A stretch of DNA of 64,000 nucleotides from Bryum argenteum (taxonomy: Eukaryota > Streptophyta > Bryopsida > Bryales > Bryaceae). The position numbers and the translations under genes are program-made. Location of the stretch: positions 2,000,648 through 2,064,647 of the forward strand of contig CM073329.1 of the NCBI GenBank assembly GCA_037043015.1, in the 5' to 3' direction. Of this stretch, positions 25,211 to 37,109 are shown piece after piece (the stretch's first letter is position 1; each line of letters begins with the position of its first letter). The notes under the pieces are model-generated. The model saw nothing but the letters and a program-made list of their open reading frames with translations, made no database searches and was not told where the DNA came from.

Positions 25211-25419
25211 GATAGTCAGTTAGTGAGATTCATTATGCAGCAACATTAATTAATTAATCTAATGGTATTTCTTGCCACATGGACCCCCTTAAGGGAGTGC
25301 CACATGCGCCCATGAACGCACTTTACTTTGTAAATTTTTTTTCTGTTGAGGAGGGCCCCCAACCCTTTTGTACATTTTCAGGGGGAGGAAGTAGCTCCAA
25401 ATGATATGAGATAAATTCT

Positions 25420-25640
25420 TCCCAAGAACCCCCCTTAAGACCCCTTCAAGACCCCCCAAGACCCCCCCAAGTCCCCCCAAGACTCCCCCCTTAAGACCCC
25501 CCCCCAAGACCCCCGAAGACACCCCTCCTTAAGACCCCCCAAAGACCCCCCCAAGACCCCCGAAGACACCCCTCCTTAAGACCCCCCAAAGACCCCCCCT
25601 TAAGACCCCCCCCCTTAAGCCCCCCCCCCCCCGAGACCCT
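25420..25640. repeat. C-rich degenerate minisatellite (G-quadruplex-prone on the minus strand)
   Basis: About 220 bp built from variants of CTTAAGACCCCCC and CAAGACCCCCGAAGACACCC, with many runs of four to eleven C. On the minus strand the matching G runs, separated by 4-8 bases, could form G-quadruplexes. Open frames across it (Gly/Leu-rich) are compositional artefacts. Confidence 0.85.
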
Positions 25641-25805
25641 CCAATACCCCTCTGCATTTTTAGGCGCACTTTGCGGCCCGCGCTCCACGACGTTAACGAG
25701 ATTTGGGGAGATAGTCATTCTTGAAAAGAGAGGAGGGTGAGTATATTTGAACATTTATGTACTCTATTAGGCCCTAAAGGGTATTCATTAACATAAAGTG
25801 TTAGT

Positions 25806-26458
25806 GTGGAGCGGAGAATTGCAAATACTCTTGCTCGATTTGCAAGTGGTAATTCATTGCAAGTGGTTGGTGATTTATTTGGGATAAGATTGTGTACAAC
25901 TTCCATCATTGTAAAAAAGTGTTGTGAAGCAATTAAGATTCATTTGACACCATTGGTTTTTCAAAAACAAACTCTTGATTGGATGAATGAAGTTGCAAAG
26001 GGTTTTGACTTTTGAAGCACTTCATGGCATTCCATTTATTCTAAAAGTAATAGATGGTAGCTACATCTCTACTGTACCACCACTTCATGAATCAAAATCA
26101 TGTAGCATATAATATGCCTGTAAGGTTATTATTTATTCATGTTTACTACAAGGAGTTGTATATATGAATTGCAAATTCTGGGACTATAATTTTCGATTGG
26201 CTGGACGGATGCATAATTGGCGAATACTTTAGAACTGCGAACGTAGAAAGAAGAATTTGAAAGGTGCATTTTTACCTCACAAAGTCATTGGTGATGTACT
26301 GATGTTGCGTATTTTAAGAGGCCTTGCTTTTACTCAAAGCTTAAGGAAGAAAAAGAGGATTGTCCAGATGAAAGGCCCAATAGAATTTTATTTAGTAAAA
26401 CATTCATATGGCTATAGAAAGAGCATTAATTTTAAATTTATGAAAGGAAGGTGCACTA
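25806..26458 (+). pseudogene. Relic of a PIF/Harbinger transposase
   Basis: Conceptual pieces follow the transposase at 17522 in order: RFASGNSLQVVGDLFGI, then an IDGSYIS segment (first catalytic Asp, about 26050), then NCKFWDYNFRLAGRMHNW (the second Asp position reads Asn in MHNW), then PHKVIGDV. In-frame stops lie near 26013, 26108 and 26230, and the N- and C-termini are missing. It is much more diverged than the 17294-20747 copy and clearly dead. A TA-flanked MITE abuts its 3' end. Confidence 0.75.
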
Positions 26459-26674
26459 CACTAAATTTGATAATTAGTGTTAGATTATTATAAGATTTGA
26501 AAATGCTATAAGTTTTTACTTTTGTTTAAAAAAAATTACCAAAAGCATCGATTCTAATACTATATAAGGACCCCATCTTGGGCAATATAGTGGGTAAAAT
26601 TATTGAACAACAGTAAAAACTTATAACATGTTTATGTAAATTAGTGTATCTAACACTAATTATCAAATTTAGTG
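26459..26674. mobile_element. TA-flanked MITE with perfect 27-bp inverted ends, 216 bp
   Basis: The ends begin CACTAAATTTGATAATTAGT and continue to 27 matching bases, flanked by TA (26457-26458 and 26675-26676). The arm is itself partly palindromic (CACTAA...TTAGTG). The TA flank suggests Tc1/mariner. Despite the CACTA start, no 3-bp duplication typical of CACTA elements is seen. Confidence 0.75.
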
Positions 26675-26862
26675 TACTAGAGAAAAAAGGGGGCATGTAA
26701 ACATTTAATCCAATGACATTACTCTTATTGGGGATAAAAATATTTCAGAAGTATTCAAAGCTCCAATAGGAGACTAGTATGTTTGTATTCAAAAAATAAT
26801 CAGTAGGAACATATCATTCAAGTTACAATCCTAAGCAACAAGCGCAGACACCATTTCTGAGC

Positions 26863-29139
26863 TCATCGACCCGACAAGCTTGATAATGAGATGGTTCCAA
26901 CAGATTCATGCACCTTGGCAACCTCTCCGATCGAAATTCCGGAGGACGGCGGAGTGGACTGGGATGATGAGCCATGCCCCGCCTCCACAGAGGTGTCGCC
27001 ATACGACGAAGTAGGATGTGAACAGACCATTTCAATTTGAGAAAGTCCTGCGCCAGAGTAATTCGCCCGAGGTTTGCATCTGGGTACGACAGGCATTGCC
27101 ATGTCCATGGTCTCCGGAGCCTGCAGCAATTGGGACACCAGTCGCATGGATGGTCGATCCTCAGGATTAGGGTTGCAGCACAGAAGCCCCAACTGCAGTA
27201 GATTCACCACCAACTTCTTGTCTTCCATTGCTGCCGAAAGGCTCACATTCTCTACCAGCAGCAAACTTGACGCCTCGTGCGAATCCAAGTCGTCTGGTGG
27301 AAATGTACCCAGTTTCTCATCTGCCACACGAAGAATACTGCCTGCTGTGTGTGCGCGCCATACCCTGTCCACCAATGTACCGTCTCCACGCTCGATGGCG
27401 CTCGCGTCAAGCGGTCGCACTCCGCAAACGACCTCCAGAAGAAGTACACCGAAGCTGTACACGTCCGACTCCTTGGTGGCCTTCAACGTGGTTGGCATCT
27501 CCGGCGCCATGTATCCCAAAGTTCCGGCCATCATGGTCGTCTTCTCCATCTTCTGGTGATCGATGAGACGAGCAAGCCCGAAGTCTCCCAAGTATGCATT
27601 AAAGTCTTCGTCCAGGAGGACGTTGCTAGACTTGATGTCGCGATGTAATACGCATTGATTGCACTCCTCGTGCAAGTAAAACAGCGCGCCAGCCACACCA
27701 CTAACAATGGAGTGGCGCAGCTGCAACGGCAGTGCCTCCACTGTGTTACGGAAGAGCCCCTTGCCTTCTTGTTTCGACTCGAATCGATGGAGCCACTCAT
27801 CCAGGCTGCCGTTGCACATGAAGTTATACACGAGCAGCAGCTCCTCTTCCTCGTGGCATAATCCTCGCAGCTGCACCAGATTCCGGTGCCGAATCTGGCC
27901 GAGGCTAGCGGCTTCAGCCTGGAAACCCTCCTCCCCGTGTTTAGTCTGGTGTATCATCCGCTTCACTGCCACAACGTTACCGGAGGAGAGCGTGCCGCGG
28001 TAGACAGCTCCAAAGCCACCACTTCCGAGCAACTCGCTTCTGCTGAAGTTCTTGGTGGCTTTCCTGAGCTCTTTGTAGGTGAACATACGCAGCATCAGGT
28101 TTTGATCCACCAGATTGAATTTTCCAACATGCTTGGATGCTTTCCTGCGGGACTTTGCAACCAATAACCCTAGACACAACAGCATGACAAGAGCCCCAAC
28201 ACACACTCCTGCAATGATGCTGGCTTTCCTTGCAGTTGACGAACGGGGACCACCTGCAGGAAGGACTGCTGGAGGAGGTGAGAAGGCAACTTGATCAGCA
28301 GGCATTCCGAAGCTTGTGAACTGCCAACCATAAACTTGGTGAACCTCGTTATATCGACCGACACTAGACCTGAAGCCAACATACATGTACTCATCGAGAA
28401 GCTCTGTCAAGGATAGGGTCGTCTCGATCCGGGGTTTGGGTGGTTTTTGGACCAAGTCGAGCAACGTTCCGTTAGCAAGATACACGTCCAGCTTCTGCGC
28501 GCTGTGGTTGTAATCGACCCAAGCTGTGAATTGGCCTCCGTTGACCAAGTACGTGCAGTTCGGAATCGCACCACCACAAAGGTTGTATACCGACTTGGAG
28601 ACCATGCTATTGACGTTGACGCCGATGTGATTGTTGCTAGTATCGTTGTATCCCGTGTTTTTAAAGGTGTCGAACTCCACAGCGAACATCCTGTTCGAAG
28701 TCTGCCCATCATTGGCAGCTTTCAGCAGGCATAGCGACCCTCCATCGTCCCAAGGAGTTTGGTTCACGGCAAACGTGAAAGCCATCCCATCTCCATGGAG
28801 CGGGCCCGATCCATCACTACCAACCCTGTAGTCTACCCCCGAAATGTCGAAAGTGAAGGCAGTCTGAAACGAAGCCACCGCACCAGTAGCTTTGTCTTTC
28901 ATCCTGATTTTGTCTTTGTAATACAACTGCGCGCAGCTTGTTGTGCCCCGCGAGTAGGCGGCAGAGTTGAGCAGAAACGAGGTTGTGTCGGTTTGGTGGG
29001 TTGTATCACCGACCATGGAGAAATTGTCCGGCGAGTTGAATATGACGTAACTGAAGTTGGTAGTCTGAGCAGAATGACCTCGAACCAAGTACACCATCAA
29101 AACGAGCGCACCTATCAGGATCTTATCACACAACCCCAT
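26863..29139 (-). CDS. L-type lectin receptor-like kinase (LecRLK-2), intact
   Basis: This is a 758-residue paralogue of LecRLK-1 on the opposite strand, with identical length and domain plan. The signal peptide is MGLCDKILIGALVLMVYLVR plus a few residues. The lectin domain (about 26-278) retains GDGMAF, AVEFDTFKN and SNNHIG. The membrane span is at about 306-328 and the kinase at about 366-675, with GSGGFG, VAVKRM, HRD, DFG and APE all intact. Its juxtamembrane segment (AKSRRKASKHVGKF) matches LecRLK-3 rather than LecRLK-1, while its C-terminus (AKVHESVG) matches LecRLK-1, so it looks like a mosaic. It has a few private changes in the tail (GAGLSQIEMVCSHPTSS). Homology to the other copies runs through the 3' flank to about 26694, where foreign sequence begins. 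The role is presumably cell-surface perception, as in the family. Confidence 0.92.
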   Translation of the reverse strand: MGLCDKILIGALVLMVYLVRGHSAQTTNFSYVIFNSPDNFSMVGDTTHQTDTTSFLLNSAAYSRGTTSCAQLYYKDKIRMKDKATGAVASFQTAFTFDISGVDYRVGSDGSGPLHGDGMAFTFAVNQTPWDDGGSLCLLKAANDGQTSNRMFAVEFDTFKNTGYNDTSNNHIGVNVNSMVSKSVYNLCGGAIPNCTYLVNGGQFTAWVDYNHSAQKLDVYLANGTLLDLVQKPPKPRIETTLSLTELLDEYMYVGFRSSVGRYNEVHQVYGWQFTSFGMPADQVAFSPPPAVLPAGGPRSSTARKASIIAGVCVGALVMLLCLGLLVAKSRRKASKHVGKFNLVDQNLMLRMFTYKELRKATKNFSRSELLGSGGFGAVYRGTLSSGNVVAVKRMIHQTKHGEEGFQAEAASLGQIRHRNLVQLRGLCHEEEELLLVYNFMCNGSLDEWLHRFESKQEGKGLFRNTVEALPLQLRHSIVSGVAGALFYLHEECNQCVLHRDIKSSNVLLDEDFNAYLGDFGLARLIDHQKMEKTTMMAGTLGYMAPEMPTTLKATKESDVYSFGVLLLEVVCGVRPLDASAIERGDGTLVDRVWRAHTAGSILRVADEKLGTFPPDDLDSHEASSLLLVENVSLSAAMEDKKLVVNLLQLGLLCCNPNPEDRPSMRLVSQLLQAPETMDMAMPVVPRCKPRANYSGAGLSQIEMVCSHPTSSYGDTSVEAGHGSSSQSTPPSSGISIGEVAKVHESVGTISLSSLSGR

Positions 29140-30905
29140 AGTTGAAATCTACAAAGCAATCGTGTACAAAATGGCTACCTTTACATTTCAGCGGACGTTT
29201 CCGCGTCTCGAAGCATGAACAACATGCCGGTTCCTCAGAGTCGACAATCCCATCTCCGCAAACAGCTAGGTCACCGGAACTCAGAGAGTGTCGCACTCTG
29301 GACAGCTGCAAACATTCACATCCATCGGTTCGTCAAGCGTGAATGCATGTCTCCATCTTGGAATCTGGTGAAAGGAGAAAGGACTCAATGTAAATCGGTG
29401 ATTACCGACTCTAGAAGAGCCTACTACGATGACCACTTCCTACTACGAGATGCTTTTCACCAGATGCTTCTCTGGTGAAGAGATCTAGAGCTCTCTTCAA
29501 CGCGCGTGCAGCGACGAAATCGCAGGACTGAAACGGTACGGTGCTGGAATTGCCGTTTTGAACTGGTCAATAAGTGGAACTTGACTAGGTGAATTATGTA
29601 ACTTCATTTAGTATTTGATGAAACTCAGCGACATGCATTTAACCCCTGGCTTACAGTTTCAAGTGTTTGTATGCTTTATCCTCAAATCTGTCCTCTTTCA
29701 ATGCAAGTTGAGTTTTTTTATTTTATGGCATATTTTGTAATATGTTACCATAGGTTCTAGTCCAAACATGTAATTAGTGCGAGATAATGTACACCAAATT
29801 TTAGAATCAAAGTCCTCCGAGTTCGTGAGTATAGAGCGTTCAAAGTTGTATTCAAAGTTGTGAATAAAAGAGGTAATGTTTTGAAGGCCAAAGAATTATT
29901 TTTCAAAAGTATATATAAATTGAGCACTTCACATTCTTGTTCCTAAGTGAGTTAAGAACATGTGCATACAATTTTTACCCTCATGCAGCCTAGAGAACCC
30001 AATGAAATGCTTGACCTTCCACATAGAAGTATGCTGAGATTCAAAATCAAAGGCATAAATGTTCTTTTCTGACGATAAAATCAACATCAATATTTTTGTT
30101 TGCAAGTTGTAACCGGAGAATGGAATGCCAGTGTGTACCCCTGTCATTCAGTAGTCCATTCAGTGGTTAATACTGTACACATTATTGAAGTAGAATTGTT
30201 ATTCCGAAGTTGTTAAGGTATGTTCCCACACAGTTCTTTGCAAAGAGCATATATTAAAGGCCAGTTTACACTATAGTGGAGAAAGTCACTAGTCGGTCAA
30301 AAATACTTGCTCAAGACATAGCTATATGAGGCAAATGGTGAAAGTCCCAGTGAAGAATTAAAGGCAAAAAAATTTTTGTTAACAAGTCTGGACCAATAGT
30401 AATCTAAACACCTAAAGGAGAAGTCTACCGGAGAAGTACAGCCGAGAATTCCAACGGTGAAGGGAAGTTCACCAAATGGCAAAAATTACCTATTATAATA
30501 TAATCACATTTCCCTACATGTATGAACATTGTTTCAAGAGATCTCAATGATAATTCTGATAATGAAGAGTTAAAACATACATGTATAACAATTTGAGTTC
30601 ACCCCGAGAGGTCTTAGCAGTCCCGCAATTGGTGTAATGACATCCCGACATACATTCAAGGATCGGTCAAAGGAACACTCTATTTACCCCAACCTTCAAG
30701 CAGGTTGGAGTTTCTCTTTCTTTATAACAATTTGATCAAATTTTCAACTAAAAACTCAACTAACTCAACTCTCAAATTGTCTACTAAAAATCTAAAATAA
30801 TCAACTATCTAGTACATTTTCACTTAATAGTTGAGTGAATGATATTTTGCATTTTTTTTCTCTCCTTAAGGTTATCTAAGTTTACTAGAATTTGGTACTC
30901 AAAAT
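29140..30905. repeat. Upstream block of LecRLK-2, inverted copy of 12230-14245
   Basis: Reverse-complement similarity to the LecRLK-1 upstream region runs across the whole block, including the leader, the CGCGCGTTGAAG region near 29505, the repeat near 29920-30060 and a Harbinger-family relic near 30255-30500. That relic exists in both copies and so predates the duplication, unlike the 51-bp duplication at 12271. Confidence 0.75.
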
Positions 30906-31299
30906 AATTCGAATTTCAGTTAAAAATTGGGACTAAATTATTTGGTTTCATATCTAAAAAGCATAATATTTGAATTTTCTTCTATTTATCTTATACAAAT
31001 GAATTTTACTTTGTTCAAAATTATTCGATACATAAATCTTCACAATACAATAACTAAACAAAATGGAGAGTTACAAATCAACATACACGGGGGCCCATAT
31101 TTTCTTACATACATGGGGCCATAATTTCTTACATACATGGCACATATGAGGAATGAAATCTTATCTTTCTTGAGATGTCCAAAAACACCTCATATGCTCA
31201 TATATAGGATAAATTTATATGGAGATGCTCTATATGGATAAATTTTGATTAAGGTAGGGCCACTAATTTTGAAAATACTAACGATTGGTTGTTTTGTTC
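30906..31299. other. AT-rich DNA, nothing recognised
   Basis: Highly AT-rich and without motifs. A short local repeat, TTCTTACATACATGG, occurs twice near 31102-31140. Confidence 0.4.
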
Positions 31300-32290
31300 A
31301 ATTTCAGTGAAGTACCCAATTTGTAGGTACATTTAGTATTCTTGTAGCTAAAATTTATTTTCCCCTAATTATTGAATATATTCATCATAACAAAATACAT
31401 GTTATTGGTTTGTTATTAGTGTTATATGATGATTAGTGTTATTTACCATAATTTACCCCTACACTATTTATAAACTATTTTGACATTAGTGTTCACTTTA
31501 GGGCGCCATTGCAATCAATGCTCTTTGACTTTTCTTCAAGCCCCCAATTGCACCAATTCAAGGAAGTTTCCGTGATCGCTCATTTAGTATTCTAGTTTGG
31601 AGATCAGTGTTATAATACTATGATGATGTGTGACATTGGGTTTCCGGTTTGCTATTAAAGTTTTAACACTAATCTCCAAAATAGTGAAAAGTGTCGCAAC
31701 TTCAACTAATTAATGATAGTGGTTGGATCTTCAGGCATTGATCAATTTATTATATTATAATTATTGCTCTCTGTAACATTATGTTCCTTCACTATTAATG
31801 TTATTTTTTATGATATCACTATTGCTTTATACATGACCCTCTTTTAGAGCGACCATCTTAGAAAACATGTCTAAGTATACATACATGTTCAAGGTCATTT
31901 TATACTTTATTTGTTTCAACTACCTCAAACATGCCAATGTATGGAATAACACCAATTTAAAAGAATTGACCTTACACCCAACAATCGTTCGTCTTATGAT
32001 ACGAGAATGAAGATTTAATGCAAACGGCTCTTAAAGTTTCAAACCATATATCCAGATTTCCTTCCACATGTATCATTGTAACAAAGCTAAAATCATCATA
32101 ACAAAAGGTACTCGAAAATTCAAGAGAATGCAAAGAAAACAAACCAAAAAACCACAATAGTTAAAGTCATTCTCCAGAGCACGTATTGTACCTTCTGTAC
32201 AAGTGGTTCAATGTACTATTGTGGAAGCCTTTGCATTGTCATGTATAAACCCCCCCTCTTTCCTACCTAATATGGCTAGTAATCATAGAG
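31300..32290. repeat. Dispersed repeat, inverted relative to 37110-37830 and 49100-50640
   Basis: Landmarks shared by all three copies are a string around CACTTGTACAGAAGGT (minus strand here), TTTTCAAGTACC and GGTGTTATTCCATA. The three copies differ by small indels and by the insertion of a TTAA element in the 49-50 kb copy. No coding region. Confidence 0.75.
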
Positions 32291-32599
32291 CCCAAAAATA
32301 AAAACATTTGCAAAATGATCGGGGTCAAGGAAGTTTTTTGTCATCAGCCGGTCAAAGGACCACTTTATACTTGGGGCCGGATTGAGGGCGGCCTAAAGTT
32401 TTCCAATTTCAATCAATAGGATTGCTTGATTCCTTCAACTTGGACTCAGAGCTTTATACTACGGTTGAATCTGCATTCTCATGTATCATACGTGACTTCC
32501 TATGTGGCAGTTTTTTGGCACCAAAGCTTTGGGTCCATGTGAGGAGATAGGAACAAGGTTTCCCCTGACCCAAACTTGGATGCTGGGCGGGATCGTGCA

Positions 32600-32940
32600 T
32601 CTCCGTCAGATCCTATATATCTCCACTGTTGATTAGAGAATGGTGAATTTAACTACAATTTTTTTCTTCCCTCCTTTGCTTTTGTTCTCTCTCGCTCACC
32701 ATCTCTGTTGCTCTATTTCTCTATCTCTCTTGTCTCTCTGACCATAGATTTGCAACATATTCAAAACCCTAAAATCCCTACAGAAAACCCTACCATAGGT
32801 ATGGTTGCGATGTACGTACGGTTTATCTCTTCTTTTCCTCCCCTCACCAACTCTCCAAATCTATCTCGAACTCTAATAAAAAGACTTTGTGCACAACCTC
32901 TCATCAAAAGGTCACGGAGATTTCAAATTCATGCTTGAAT
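32600..32940 (+). promoter_or_regulatory. Candidate plant promoter and CT-rich 5' leader without a downstream gene
   Basis: A TATA-like CCTATATATCTCC (about 32611) is followed by a CT-rich stretch (32665-32740) and telo-box-like AAAACCCTA strings (about 32764 and 32785), an arrangement common in plant 5' UTRs. The open frame after it soon ends and shows no known domain. It may be a truncated first exon captured with its promoter, or chance. Confidence 0.3.
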
Positions 32941-33559
32941 CAAAACTCGAGCTAAAATCCCTAAACACCAAAATGCTTGAATCGAGGCTTGCTGAGCAAG
33001 GCGTGCGGTGTAAAAGTGTACAGTTGTGATTCTAATGTTAATAAAAAAGGTGGATTGGAGGTGGGACGGTGTTTTGACCAAAATTCGATGAGAGCGTTTA
33101 CTTATATGAAATTTTCTCTAAAGTCTATGTCATTGTAGAGTTTTAGGTATTCACCAATTACGTTAATATATGAAAGTAAAGATATTATTTACTCACATAA
33201 GCTCTAGGCAAAAAGGCTAAATACTGTAATGAAGAAATTCTAAACTCGGCATTGTATTCCTCAATTAATAATTACATAAATTGATTAATTAATTAATTTA
33301 TTATTATTATTTTAACTAAAAATACTAAATTAGGCCCTATAATGGGACCTAGCGCTTTATATGTTCTGGAGCTGGATTGTGAAACTCTGTTCAGATTGGG
33401 TGCTGGCAAACTTACGAATCGGACCTCCTTTCCGGCTAGCCCCTGTCTTTGTTTACAGTGGACCTAAAGACCTGTTCGCACTTGGCCTTAGAGGAGGTCT
33501 TAGGAGGGGGTCTTAACTCTATTAAAAAGAGTGTGTTCGCACCTACATTCATTAGTAAT

Positions 33560-34330
33560 TACCAATCCTACATGGATGTCCACATGGCACACTTTAAAAA
33601 GTAGGGTATTAGCAAACATTTAGGAGGCACAAGTATTTACTCAAAATTGGAAATCATAAGAATATCATTATACTCCAACAACTATTCAAACAACTATGAC
33701 ATTGGCCCAATTGTCTCAAAAAGCCAGTTATATTATTCATCTTAATGTGAAGATAAGATTGGGAGTCATTTCTGCTAACATTTGTGATAATGGCACAATT
33801 TTCATTGAGGATAGCCGTGCAAGGAATTCACTGTGTGCATGGGCAAAGTAAGTAGAAGATACGACCCATTGGAATTATCACTTTTGGACCCGTTCAAAAT
33901 TTTGAAACTTGTAAATGTTCCTAAAATGCTTAATCTAGAATGTTCACATCAATTATAGTAAAAATAACCCTCGAAGCTATCATGTACATTTTCAAATTTG
34001 GCATGTAAGAAGATCAAGTTAACTTAAGGTCCTATGGTTGGATCTTTGGTATAATAGTCAGATTGAGCTTTTTTGGTCTTGAAGGAGAAAGAGGTTATTT
34101 TTTTTATTTTTTAGTTTTGTAATGTAGGCAATTTTGCACCAAGGATCTGTAGGAGCTAAAGTGGAAATGCTATTAACAGACCTTGTTGCAATCAATAATA
34201 AAAGCTAGGACTACAAAGTTTTTCACCTTCATCTTAAAGACATTCTTGTGCCAAAAAATAATAATAAATATTGTTTGACTCATATAATAGCCTCAAGTGC
34301 AATGGTGAAAACTAACTTTAATTTTACAAA
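33560..34330. repeat. Dispersed block, inverted copy of 47440-48700
   Basis: The complement of this region aligns with 47440-48700 once two insertions there (48004-48266 and 48336-48495) are skipped. The string CTTTGCCCATGCACACA and the ATTATCA block before it are shared. It therefore gives unoccupied sites for both insertions. 33000-33560 holds nothing I recognise. Confidence 0.75.
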
Positions 34331-34418
34331 GGAGAAAGAGTCCAAATCTAAACAGCTCCTTACACTATATTGAGTCTTATATATGCATTACGTATTAAAC
34401 TAAGCTAAGATTTCTTAA

Positions 34419-34642
34419 TCCTTAAAAGTCCCTTGGGGATAGTATGTACGATGTCGTATAATTAGGATTTGCAACCAACAAGAAACTCTAAACTGGAATT
34501 GTAATAGCTCACTAGAACCGCATTAATTCAAATGTTAACTTCTTCTTTGAACTCAAACCCATTAAAGGTGTGCATTCACTCCAAATACAACCAAAATACA
34601 CCGTATTCTACTGGTACCACAACACGCTCAGACCTTTAGGAG
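34419..34642. mobile_element. Possible short TTAA-flanked element, 224 bp
   Basis: TTAA lies at 34415-34418 and 34643-34646. Ends read TCCTTAAAAGTCC and, complemented, CTCCTAAAGGTCTGAG, a weak match to the piggyBac-type ends. The sequence GCTAAGATTTC occurs just outside both ends. This would be an old or degenerate copy. Confidence 0.35.
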
Positions 34643-34649
34643 TTAAACT

Positions 34650-37109
34650 ATGCTAAGATTTCTACAGCAAAAACAAGATTCGATTGAAATCCAACCAAAC
34701 AAATAATTAAAGTCAAAATCCTACATTGTATAAAGGAGGTGTACCTACTTGAGAATTTGATGTATTTTACTTGCTTGCTATCATAGATTAAGCTTGTCAT
34801 CCAAAATGTCATATTAAAACATTTGGCACTTTTAGGGGTTCAAAAGTTAGAGTATCTGCATTTACCCCTATACGTCCCAACTTATTATTTAACCCAAAAA
34901 CAAATATTCAAAAATTGTGTCATAGGTGAACATGAAGGTAACTTATTCAGATCTCAACCATACATTTATATAGTAGACTTATTGTAGCTCATATGGACCA
35001 AACTTTGAGTCATAAAGCCTCATAGATTGGAAGAGTGTAATTATAAGTCCTAAAAACAAAGTGCAAAATTTCATCATTTTTTGGGGAAGGGTAGCCTAGA
35101 GAGGAGTTTGACTTTCCTTGCAAATCTCACTAATAGAAAGGTGCGTGACAGTTGCAAAAGGTGATAGTTGCAAAAGGTGACAGTTGCCATTTTGGCTTCA
35201 AAGACAGAATGTCAAAGTAGACATTCTAAGTTAAGGGCCTTCATTTTTGGTGAGAAAATCAAAGATAAAGACATTGTTTTAAATGATTGATTTGAGACAA
35301 GTTTAGATTTGCAGGAATGTGTGATGAGACAAGTCTCATTTTGATTTTGGAATTTTCTCAAGCACAAATGGAGTGAAGGCAGAGCACAACAAAGTGATAT
35401 GTACATGAAGTAGCATTATCAATCCCAAGAACCTCATATTGTGTCAATTTGATAACGTCTTCAAGTGACTATCCTCATAATTTAATGAATCTTGCATAGA
35501 GGGAAACAAGAAGATAGGAGAAGATGCGAAAAAACACAAGACGTACTTCGATCAACATGCTCTTTACTATAATCTTTATGAAATTTGCCAACAAGTTTGA
35601 TATAGAGCTTAAGAAATCAGGAAGAGTGAGGATGAGGCCTTTCAGTCAAGGTGCTTGAGACACCCATAACCGTGGCCGTCTCACAGCTACCACCACTTCC
35701 CTACTTTCATCAACCATCCACTTGCCTTTTAATACCATTGCCACAATCCACAATCACGCAATCGAACTACAATTTCTGTCTATGGTTGCTGCATTTCCGT
35801 GTGGATGGCACAAGACCAATTCATCACGGTTTTAGAGTTTAGCACACTGAGCTAAATGAAGATATCATCAAGCTCCAAGTTTCTGTATCTCGGAAGAAGA
35901 TTTGCCATCCTCTAGAGTTTCAAAAGAACAAGCGCCCGCTTTTGAAAAAGTCTTGATTAAAACGTATTCGCAAAATCGTCAGCTCATCGCATTGCGCTCC
36001 AGGACACCTTTCGTGCAGCCCCTGTCCAGATGAATGTTTATTCGTCGTGCCCTGCTGCCTTTGCCAACGGATGTGAAGTATGTCACTTGATGTCCCACTT
36101 AGACTATGCTACCAATCCGAATGCGTGAATGCTTCAGTTGAGATAAATTCAGGAACGTGTGATTGTTGCAATTAGCGTCATGCGAATCGCCAAACCTTCG
36201 AACTGAAAATTCGGTATCTCGATCAATGTCTGGCACTGACGATGTCTTTATAATCCGCTAACATGCATGCATAACACTAGGAACATTGGAGCCTTTTCCT
36301 CCTGGAAATACGTAAACATATTACCCTTCTTTTTCCCACTTCATCCAATCGATGACTTGGTAAAAATTGAACCATTCCCACTTTGAGAAATAGGAAAACG
36401 AAATAAGAAAATGCAATTCACCAAGTTATGGCTTTTCAAAGTTCCAACATTTCAACTAAAGTGTTGTTTTTCTACATTCCCTGTTGAAGTTATGGATTCT
36501 TTAGGTTGAATCTATATTTTGTGAGATTTGTTCAATTTCAACTCTAACCCAAAATATCAAATTATGATTAAATAGCCTTGGAATGGTGAAAATTGCCAAA
36601 AAAAAGTAACAAAGAAAGAGTGGTCTAAAAGCAAATCCTTCGCACTCAAACCTAAGTATGTTGTGTTCTCTGAACAATTATAATCTAATCAAGTCTTCTA
36701 TCACTAAAACTCGACTTTAGTCGGAATTAATTTCAAAATATAAAGTTGAAATTTAAGGACATAGCTTAGCAAAATAGCAACTGACATACCAAAACAATCT
36801 TCTTACTAAGAAGTTGTTGGGATTCATCTTTAAGTCATACCTATGTAAAAAGAATTCATGAGAAACTAATTCTTCTTCTACATAAATGGCTTGCTATGGC
36901 AAAACATGCCTTAGGTTTGAAATTCCAAAATCTAAAGCCACCCTTACCAACATGCATGCCATTTTCTCATATTACATTCTTATACTTTCTTCTCGTATGC
37001 AAATTTTATTCCTCAAACTAAACTTCGATTCGAACCCAATGCAAGTGATTTTGTCAAATACAAAGTTCGGATGAAGAAGTCATGGCTCTCCAGAATTTTA
37101 GGTCACGAC
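34650..37109. other. Intergenic DNA, no supportable gene
   Basis: 35640-36240 is less AT-rich and could be part of a gene, but no frame stays open beyond about 63 codons and no domain is recognisable. A GTGATAGTTGCAAAAGGTGA-like short duplication occurs near 35157-35182. 36500-36900 resembles 2500-2900 and 34150-34350. Confidence 0.35.

Noticed and set aside
25289-25754. Gly/Leu-rich proteins from the C-rich tract
   Set aside because: Compositional open frames across a minisatellite with no start context or domain.
27074-27559. 161-residue open frame antisense to LecRLK-2 (also in the other copies, such as 40665-41150 and 59232-59717)
   Set aside because: It is the complement of the kinase domain, recurs in every paralogue because the kinase is conserved, and has no signal of its own.
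34800-34860. Right end of another TTAA element (TTTTAGGGGTTCAAAAG)
   Set aside because: The target reads TTCA instead of TTAA and no matching left end was found.
35651-35842. Small proline-rich protein
   Set aside because: Only 63 codons, no domain, no paralogue, no convincing start or splice context.
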